Positions 1-5,600 of a DNA stretch of 5,600 nt are shown one piece after another (positions within the stretch are counted from its first letter, which is position 1; every line of letters begins with the position of its first letter). Under the pieces are notes generated by a model. It ran no database searches and had not been told where the DNA came from. It worked only from the letters and a program-made list of their open reading frames with translations. The stretch comes from CAZFNU01 sp964520445. GTDB lineage: Bacteria; Patescibacteriota; Minisyncoccia; UBA6257; JAKLIH01. The position numbers and the translations under genes were made by a program. The stretch lies in the NCBI GenBank assembly GCA_964520445.1, contig CAZFNU010000039.1:1-5600 (forward strand), given 5' to 3'.

Positions 1-82
1 TCCCGGCTAATAAAGCTAAGATAGCTAATACTATCATGAGTTCTACTAGGGTGAAACTATTTTTTAAATTAATTTGTTTCAT
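1..82 (-). CDS. Type IV prepilin-like protein, N-terminal part only (3' end beyond window)
   Basis: Only the first 27 codons are in the window, from ATG at 82-80 to the edge. They encode a short basic leader (MKQINLKNS) followed by FTLVELMIVLAILALLAG, the classic class III (type IV pilin) signal: Phe at +1, Glu at +5 and an unbroken hydrophobic helix. Such proteins are cleaved before the Phe by a prepilin peptidase and assembled into pili or pseudopili at the membrane. The residue before the cleavage site is Ser (codon AGT) instead of the usual Gly. The gene begins 2 nt after the tyrS stop codon, so it is probably transcribed and perhaps translationally coupled with tyrS. No Shine-Dalgarno site is visible. 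Major pilin, minor pilin or pseudopilin cannot be told apart without the C-terminal part. The prepilin class is very likely; the specific role is unknown. Confidence 0.85.
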   Translation of the reverse strand, partial: MKQINLKNSFTLVELMIVLAILALLAG

Positions 83-84
83 AG

Positions 85-1338
85 TTATCATTTACATAAA
101 AAGTAATTTCTTTTTCCCTTACGAATAATCAAGTATTGATTAAATAATGTTTGAGATTTAGTGATTATAGTATCAATATTATTAAAAACCTGATTATTAA
201 TCAAGATAGCATTGTTTTGTATATCTTCTCTTGCTTGTCTTTTAGAAGAAGAAATATTACCTAGGATTAATAAATCAACTAAATTAATTTCTTTCTGGTT
301 TTTAATTTCAAAGGTAGGAACATCATTTAATCCTTCTTCTAATTCAAGTTTATTTAATTTCTTAAAATCCCCATAGAATAAGGCATTGGAGATTTTGTCA
401 CAACGAAGAACAGCATTTTTCCCGTGGATTAATTCTGTTATACTTCTAGCTAAAACTTTTTGAGCCTCTCGTGTTTCAGGAGTTTCTTTAACTTGTTTCT
501 CCAGTAGGTTAATTTCTTCCTTACTTAAAAAAGTAAATTCTTTTAAGAATTTAATAACATCACGATCATCAGTATTAAATAAATACTGATACATCTGGTA
601 AGCTGTAGTTTTCTTTTTATCAAGAAAAATACAACCCTGTTCACTTTTACCAAATTTCTTACCATCAGAATTTAATAATAATGGAATAGATAAGGCATGA
701 ACTTCTTTTTGAGTCTTAGCTTTAATTAAATCAACCCCAGATATGATATTCCCTCATTGATCACTTCCCCCTATTTGTAAACTACAACCATATTTTTGAT
801 TTAAAACTAGGTAATCATAAGCTTGAATTAAAGAATAACTAAATTCAGTAAAAGAAATACCGGATTCTAACCTTGATTTAATTCATTCCCTATCTAATAA
901 GTAATTAACAGTAAAATGTTTACCAGTATCACGGAGAAAATCTAAAACATTAATTTTTTTAAATCAATCATAGTTATTAACTAGGATAGCTTTATTAGAA
1001 GATTTGAAATCAAAAATCTGACTCATTTGTTTTGAAATATGGCTGACATTAGATTGAATAGTTTTAAAATCTAATAAAGAACGTTCAGATTCTTTACCAC
1101 TTGGATCTCCTACCATACCAGTAGCTCCTCCAGCTAAAAGAATAGGTTTGTGTCCTTGTAATTGGAAACGACGAGCAGTAATAAGTGGTAATAAGTTTCC
1201 TAAATGTAAACTATCAGCGCTAGGATCGAATCCTAGATAAAAAGTAATTTTGGCAGTTTCTAGTAATTTATTAAGAGCATTAATATCAGTTGTTTGATGA
1301 ATTAATTCTCTTCATTTTAGATCTTCTAATAGGGTCAT
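85..1338 (-). CDS. tyrS: Tyrosyl-tRNA synthetase (UGA read as Trp)
   Basis: This 417-residue class I aminoacyl-tRNA synthetase attaches tyrosine to tRNA-Tyr in the cytoplasm. The length matches Bacillus-type bacterial TyrRS (about 420). Visible signatures are GFDPSADSLHLGN at 36-48 (HIGH-type motif HLGN, 45-48), the tyrosine-pocket residues Y34, Y168, Q172 and D175, GGSDQW at 190-195, and KFGKS at 228-232 (KMSKS-type loop). A C-terminal S4 RNA-binding domain spans about 351-416. Five in-frame TGA codons occur at residues 9, 125, 152, 195 and 417. Residues 9 (LKW-RE), 125 (NNYDW) and 195 (GSDQW) are Trp in Bacillus TyrRS, so UGA means Trp here. The start at 1338 is the family-like N-terminus (MTLLEDLK), with a good promoter 23 nt upstream. 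No Shine-Dalgarno site is visible (TTACTCT before ATG). The last sense codon, TGA at 90-88, is followed directly by the TAA stop codon. Confidence 0.97.
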
Positions 1339-1360
1339 AGAGTAATGTTTAATTAATTAG

Positions 1361-1389
1361 AGTATACCATTAATTTATTTAAAAATCAA
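1361..1389 (-). promoter_or_regulatory. Sigma70-type extended -10 promoter for tyrS
   Basis: On the minus strand a -35 box TTGATT (1389-1384) is separated by exactly 17 bases from a -10 box TATACT (1366-1361). TGG immediately precedes the -10 box, which gives the extended -10 form TGnTATACT. It fills the gap between the mltG stop codon and the tyrS ATG at 1338. The expected transcription start near 1354 would leave a 5' leader of only about 15 nt. The site would make tyrS plus the prepilin gene a separate transcription unit, although read-through from mltG is possible because no terminator hairpin is visible. The match to consensus is strong, but AT-rich DNA produces such matches by chance. 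Confidence 0.6.
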
Positions 1390-1391
1390 TA

Positions 1392-2417
1392 CTATCTTAA
1401 ATATTTACGTATATTTTGATTATGTTCTTCAAGGGTTTTGGCAAAGATAGTTTTACCTGTTTTAGGATCAGCAATGTAGTAATAGTAATCATTGGCTTTA
1501 GGATGAACAAAAGCAAACAAACTCTCGGTACTAGGGTTACAGATTGGAGTGGGTGGTAGACCGTCATATTTGTACACGTTATAGGGTGATGAGGATAGCT
1601 TTAGAGGGGCTACAGGGCTGCAGGACGTGTCAGATTGGGCATTTAGGTATCTAATATAGCACAAAGAAGCATCGGTTTGAAGGCGCATACCATCATGCAA
1701 TCTTTTAAGAAAAACATCAGCCCCTAATTGTCTTTCTGGCTTATCTAAAATTTCTTTTTCCAAAATAGAAGCTAAGATTAAATCATTATAAAAATCTTTA
1801 GAACTAGTTTGTAAAAAATATTGTTTATATACTTTGTTATTAAAATTCTCTAACATCGTAGTTAAAATTTTCTTAGAAGGGGTGTTTCTCAAAAAAACAT
1901 AGGAATCTGGAAACAAAAACCCTTCTAATGATTTCTTAGGGTCTAGGTCTTTAAGAAAAACAAATCCATTTTCTTGAAAATCCCCTATCTTGTATTTAAG
2001 AATGGAATCATCAGGGGCTAAAATATGTTTCTTGTGTAGTTTAGTCTCTAATTGATAGATATTAAAACCTTCTGGCACTGAAGTAAAATTATCTTGACCA
2101 TCATAAAGTTCATAGGCAATTTCTTTAATACTAACCGGCAAAGCAAAGGTATATTCCCCTGCTTTTAATTGCCTATAATTCCCGTTAAATAAAACATAGA
2201 CTTCAAAAAGATATTGATTAATGATAAATTTTTGTTCATAGAGGTTTTTAGAAATTGTTCGAAAACCATCTTCTGGATTAACAATAAAAGCCTTATTAGT
2301 TTTCAAATTAACATGATAGGACAATAATGTTTCAAAAACAAATCAAGCTATTAAAAAGAATAAAGCTAAAGGAATAATATATGGGTGTTTGGATCAATTA
2401 ATTTTTTTTATTTTCAT
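1392..2417 (-). CDS. mltG: Endolytic murein transglycosylase MltG (YceG family)
   Basis: This 341-residue membrane-anchored lytic transglycosylase cuts nascent peptidoglycan glycan strands outside the cytoplasmic membrane and is thought to set strand length. The length is close to E. coli MltG (340). A short basic N-terminus (MKIKKINWSK) leads into one transmembrane helix at about 12-28, then the YceG domain. SILEKE at 217-222 holds the catalytic Glu, most likely E220, followed by the family hallmark GMRLQTDAS (243-251). The late motifs GLPPTPICNPS (286-296) and AFVHP are also present. Two TGA codons, residues 8 and 25, lie in the N-terminal segment. Under the standard code the frame would seem to begin only at a TTG (2324) and lose its membrane anchor, so the ATG at 2417 is the better start. 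It lies 9 nt after the rodA stop codon, without a visible Shine-Dalgarno site. Unusually, the extracytoplasmic part has three Cys (253, 266, 293). Confidence 0.94.
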
Positions 2418-2426
2418 ATAATAAAT

Positions 2427-3524
2427 TTAGGTGTATTTATGATAAAAATGCATATTAGAGATAATACCTAACATAATAAAATCAGCAACTAAATGAGATC
2501 CTCCTAAAGTTAGAAAAGGTAAGGCAATACCAACAACAGGTAGAACTCCAATATTAACTCCAATATTAATTAAAGTTTCAATAGCTAATTTAACCATAAA
2601 ACCGATTATGAATAACCTTGAAAAATTATTATTAGCTAAAACAGCATATTCATATAATCTTTTAAAGAGTAAAACTAAAGCACTAAAAAGAATAGTAATA
2701 CCAATAAAACCAGTTTCTTCTCCTAAAGAAGCAAAGATAAAATCAGTTTTAGACTCAGGTAAGAACTGTAATTGAGTTTGAGTTCCCCAACCTATTCCCT
2801 TACCAAAGAATTTACCACTCCCGACAGCTATAATAGCTTGTCTTAGATTATAATTACTTCCTCGAGGATCATTTAAGGGATTTAAAAAGGAAACAATTCT
2901 TTCTTTCTGATAATCTCTTAAAACATATTTTCAACCCAATCCACCAACTAATAAAATACATAGTAGAATAACAAGAAAATGTTTCATGCGCAACCCAGAG
3001 ACTAAAAGTAAAACAAGTCAAATAGCAAAAATAATAATTACAGAACCTAGATCTGGCTGTAATAAAGCAAGGAGACAAGGAATAATGGCATAAACAGAAG
3101 AAATTAAAATATGTTGAAAATGAGCAATATCAGTATTCCTCGTAGCTAAATATTTGGCTAAAATTAACACAATTGCAAATTTCATAAATTCTACGGGTTG
3201 AACACTAAAAAACCCAAAATTAAACCACCCAGTAATACCCCTAGTAACTTGCCCCATAATTAATAATAAAACTAATGACCCAATACCAGTTAAATATATA
3301 ATTACGTGAATAAAAGAATAGTTACGAAAAAACTGATAATCAATATTAGAAAAAAGAATATAAAAAATAAAAGCAATAGAAATAAAAACTAATTGGCGTC
3401 AAAAAGGACCAAAAGTTTGATTTCCAGAAACAGATAAACTCCCTAGGATTAATAAACCCAATGATAATAGAATCAAAATGGGTAGAAATAAGGCAAAATC
3501 TATTTTAAATAATTTTTTTATCAT
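2427..3524 (-). CDS. rodA: RodA, SEDS-family peptidoglycan glycosyltransferase
   Basis: This 365-residue polytopic membrane protein of the SEDS family (FtsW/RodA/SpoVE) polymerises lipid II into glycan strands, normally with a class B penicillin-binding protein, during side-wall growth. RodA is preferred over FtsW because of overall sequence style and the neighbouring mltG; E. coli RodA has 370 residues. Visible signatures are TRGITGWFNFG with W100, QPVEFMKF with E112, LLQPDLGS in the middle, the DYQKERI loop, GKGIGWGTQTQLQFLPE, TDFIF with D261 (the Asp essential in characterised RodA proteins), and the C-terminal LPVVGIALPF and LGGSH segments. The last differs from the usual YGGSS. TGA occurs at residues 42, 169 and 198; W198 sits just before DYQKERI, where E. 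coli RodA also has a Trp. The ATG at 3524 is 5 nt after the upstream stop codon, which implies co-transcription. The stop codon is TAA at 2429-2427. Confidence 0.95.
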
Positions 3525-3529
3525 ATATA

Positions 3530-4897
3530 CTACTTTACTCAATTAGCTTTATCCATAATATTAGTATCAATAGACAGACCATTAGGACAGATCTTTAAAT
3601 CAGCAGGAAAATTATTATTTCAGGATAAGTAAAATTGTTGTTGGGAGTTAGCTTTAAAATTGTTTAGTAAAGTTTTAGATACTCCTAATACATTAGCATT
3701 GGAATCACAAATAAACCCAATAACTGATACTGCTTTTCACTTAATAGGAGTAGTATTAAAAGCCAATCCTTCAATATAGACATTAGCACCACCGATAGCT
3801 ACGTTATTAGTAGTACTGCTTTTATTAAATAAAGAATTTAAAACAGAACGAGTAGCAGCATCTACAATACCAGTAACATTTAAATTATATTTAGTTTGAA
3901 AACGTTGTACAGCTCTCTTAGTAAGAGCACCAAATTTACCAGTAATTTGTGCTTCAGGATAAACCGCAGGATCAGAAGCTAAAACTCTTTGTAAATCACT
4001 AACTTCTGCATCAATCATATTTAATTTCAAATCCTTAGTAAAACTATAGGTAGTTTGTTTTACAGCACTATCAGAACTTGGGCGCCCATATAGCTCATTT
4101 AATTTAGAAAGAGTATCCCCACTAACAATCCCTGTCTGAGGACTAATGTTATTATTCTTTTGTCAAACAATAACAGCTTTAGTAGTAGCTAAATCATAAT
4201 TCCCTGAAACAGTTAAATTGGAAACCCGCGACATCACTTCTTGATCACTAGCCAAAATAGACTGAAGGTTTGTAACTTCCTCACCCTTAGAACCCTGTTT
4301 TAAAGTTTTAGTAAAAGAATAATATATTTTATTCTCATTAATAGTTTTAGCAGAAGTTAAACTATCCCCTTTTTTCAAAAAAACATTAGCTAAACTAAAA
4401 GGATTATGTGGAATATTAGGAGCAATAGGATCAGCCCATTCAATAGAAGTATTATCAATACTAAAACTAATAGAAGAAGGAACTAAGGTTAAATCAATAT
4501 TGGTAATTAAAATATATTTCCCTGATTGAGGTAAGATATAATCAATACCAGTAAAGCTTTTAGTCTGACCATTGGATAATGTAGCTATAAAAGTATATTT
4601 AAAACTTTTAGCTCCATAATTTTCATTTAAATTCAAAATCCGAGAATAGAAAAAATATTTATCATTTTGAACAACATATTGAGCAACATCAGAAAATTCT
4701 AACGGTTTTAAATGATTAATCTCACATGAATGACACAATCCCCCACAATCAATCTCCGTTTCGTTCTGGTTTCGAACTTTATCAAAACAATTAGGTTTAG
4801 GTTTTAAAACTCCAATATAAAATCCATAACCACATAGACTTAGAAATGTGAGAGTAAAAAATCCTATTATAATTTGTTTTCCTAGTCGTAGATTCAT
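3530..4897 (-). CDS. Membrane-anchored DCGG-motif protein with two peptidoglycan-binding repeats
   Basis: This is a predicted 455-residue extracytoplasmic protein of unknown exact function. An N-terminal signal anchor (about 9-29) precedes a Cys motif, CFDKVRNQNETEIDCGG then LCHSC (C37, C51, C55, C58), seen in many secreted proteins of CPR bacteria and Bacteroidetes. Next comes a probable beta-sandwich region (about 65-160). Two PG_binding_1-type repeats follow at about 193-267 and 284-356; the second, with LQRVLASDPAVYPE, GALTKRAVQRFQTKYN and VDAATRSVLN, is textbook. A second beta-rich region (about 370-455) ends DTNIMDKANWVK. Four in-frame TGA codons (residues 245, 387, 426, 453) would split the gene under the standard code; residue 154 is TGG. 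As first gene before rodA and mltG, it probably anchors to or organises wall at the growth site, which is inference. The ATG at 4897 lies only 2 nt from an assembly gap, so an upstream start cannot be excluded, although the anchor directly after this Met fits well. Confidence 0.85.
3830..4321 (-). repeat. Tandem peptidoglycan-binding repeat within the DCGG protein
   Basis: Two copies of the same protein unit start 91 residues (273 nt) apart at residues 193 and 284. Shared positions are YSFTK-x-LK at the start, then EVxxLQxxLASD, a TxxG turn, and the xxLTxxAVxxxQxxxN segment. The second copy matches the peptidoglycan-binding consensus closely. The first is more diverged (ASDQEVMSRVSNLTVSG) and carries a UGA-encoded Trp in its last helix where the second has Phe. 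DNA identity between copies is low, so the duplication is old or kept only at the protein level. Each unit is expected to bind wall peptide or glycan. Confidence 0.7.
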
Positions 4898-4899
4898 TG

Positions 4900-4909
4900 N
4901 NNNNNNNNN
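4900..4909. other. Assembly gap of ten N
   Basis: Ten consecutive N separate two contigs or an unresolved stretch. The number may be a placeholder, so the true distance between the promoter at 4928-4956 and the ATG at 4897 is unknown. Both sides show genes on the same strand with UGA-encoded Trp, which supports, but does not prove, that the join is real. Confidence 0.97.
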
Positions 4910-4927
4910 GTTAAAGTTTATACCTAT

Positions 4928-4956
4928 ATATTACCATAAAAACCTAAAAAAGTAAA
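4928..4956 (-). promoter_or_regulatory. Candidate extended -10 promoter for the DCGG-rodA-mltG unit
   Basis: On the minus strand TTTACT (4956-4951) and TAATAT (4933-4928) are spaced by 17 bases, and TGG directly precedes the -10 box. This is the same architecture as the tyrS promoter. The -35 box starts immediately after the A of the LamG gene's TAA stop codon. Transcription would begin near 4921 and enter the N gap before the ATG at 4897. The call is weaker than the tyrS promoter because the gap length is unknown and the DNA is AT-rich. Confidence 0.5.
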
Positions 4957-5600
4957 TTATTGATATCTTCCTCTTGTTTTGTTATATCTAGACATAACCT
5001 CATCTGCACTCAATCCTCTATTATATATTCTTACTTCATCAAGAGAGCCGTCGGTAACCTTATATAAAGTTGTTGCATAAGCACCTATATATTTTATCCT
5101 ATTGACAGAAGGAAATACCGGGGTACCAGTGAGCATAAAAACCGAACCGAATAGCTCTCCATTTCTATAAACATAGGCTTTATTACTATAATAGTTACAA
5201 ACGATTACTATGTGTATTCATTGATTATCAAGCCCTTGAAAAAAATTAGAGGCAATAATATATGGTGCTGATGTGCCATTAGCATAAGCATAATAAAAGT
5301 TATTAGAACTATCAAGCCGAAACATTCTGATATGTCCGATCGTAGAACTACCAGCGGCTTCAGCAATTATGGTTTGTTGAGAAGTGTTTAAATTACTCTT
5401 CATCCACGCTTCTATAGTAAGTATCCCTGTATTAGGTATAGCAAAGGAAGGGGTTTGGATATAGGAAGTACCAGCCACAGGATAGTACATAGTCATCTCT
5501 CCAGATGTTACAGCTGTTCAGACAGGGGTGTTAACAAGAGTACCCGTATTATTCCTCCCAGAACTATCATAGGTAGTAGTACCACTACCTTCCAAGAATT
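4957..5600 (-). CDS. LamG/concanavalin A-like domain surface protein, C-terminal part (5' end beyond window)
   Basis: The last 213 residues are present; the first complete codon starts at 5598 and the stop codon is TAA at 4959-4957. The visible part is one nearly complete LamG-type (Laminin_G_3) jelly-roll domain. It opens with LEGSGTTTYDSSGRNNTGTL, then PVWTAV (W27), LTIEAWMKSN (W65 by TGG), NQWIHIVIV (W127), VYRNGELFGS, and the typical closing strand GSLDEVRIYNRGLSADEV. W27 and W127 are encoded by TGA and fall where LamG domains carry conserved Trp (the NGPxW and xWHHVA positions). Such domains bind carbohydrate or protein ligands on secreted proteins, but the ligand cannot be predicted. 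The domain ends 8 residues before the stop codon, so it is the C-terminal domain of a probably longer secreted or pilin-like protein. By eye this gene looks less AT-rich than its neighbours. Confidence 0.88.

Noticed and set aside
88..594. A separate S4-domain or truncated synthetase gene beginning at 594
   Set aside because: It is the C-terminal part of tyrS. The frame continues upstream to 1338 through UGA-encoded Trp with complete catalytic motifs.
1339..1391. Rho-independent terminator or T-box leader between mltG and tyrS
   Set aside because: The 53-base gap has no GC-rich hairpin followed by T residues and is far too short for a T-box. A promoter explains it.
2325..2417. mltG start at the TTG codon at 2324
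   Set aside because: That start drops the transmembrane anchor. The ATG at 2417 restores a basic N-terminus plus helix and gives a family-typical length.
2869..3078. A 69-codon open frame on the minus strand
   Set aside because: It overlaps rodA in another frame, has a Cys- and Ser-rich composition and shows no family features, so it is a shadow of rodA.
3737..4897. Two separate genes or a pseudogene split by stop codons at 4163 and 3737
   Set aside because: Both stop codons are TGA in one frame, with no shift. The protein continues through them as coherent peptidoglycan-binding and beta-rich sequence to TAG at 3532-3530.
1..5600. UGA read as glycine (the code of Gracilibacteria and Absconditabacteria)
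   Set aside because: UGA falls on Trp positions in TyrRS, RodA and LamG, while conserved glycines are all encoded by GGN.

Overview
The window is AT-rich bacterial DNA in which every gene I can support lies on the minus strand. The key to reading it is the genetic code. Under the standard code it breaks into short open frames. If UGA is read as tryptophan, five long or edge-reaching coding regions appear without any frameshift, each ending in TAA or TAG. UGA falls on Trp positions that are conserved in well-known families (TyrRS, RodA, LamG). I count 16 in-frame TGA codons against 4 TGG codons. Glycine, the UGA meaning known in Gracilibacteria and Absconditabacteria, does not fit these positions.

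Organism: the genes imply a peptidoglycan-walled cell (RodA, MltG, peptidoglycan-binding repeats) with type IV pilin-like proteins. The Cys-rich 'DCGG' motif protein, the LASDPxVYPE-type peptidoglycan-binding repeat and the LamG protein all resemble surface proteins common in Candidate Phyla Radiation (Patescibacteria, Parcubacteria-like) genomes. This placement is inference from remembered protein style, not from a marker phylogeny. Mollicutes, the classical UGA=Trp bacteria, fit poorly because they lack a wall.

Layout in the direction of transcription, from high to low coordinates: (1) 5600-4957, the C-terminal 213 residues of a LamG-domain surface protein, running in from the window edge. 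(2) 4956-4928, a candidate extended -10 promoter, then a 10-N assembly gap at 4900-4909. (3) 4897-1392, a tight three-gene unit: a membrane-anchored DCGG/peptidoglycan-binding protein, rodA and mltG, with 5-nt and 9-nt gaps. (4) 1389-1361, a second extended -10 promoter. (5) 1338-85, tyrS. (6) 82-1, the start of a type IV prepilin gene 2 nt after the tyrS stop codon, cut by the window edge.

Functionally, RodA polymerises glycan strands for wall elongation, MltG cleaves nascent glycan at the membrane, and the first gene of the unit probably places a wall-binding protein on the outer face of the membrane beside them. TyrRS charges tRNA-Tyr. The pilin and LamG proteins are probably surface-exposed. 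None of the four start codons with visible upstream sequence has a recognisable Shine-Dalgarno site. I see no RNA gene, CRISPR array, insertion sequence or clear hairpin terminator, and there is no gene-free stretch longer than about 60 bases.
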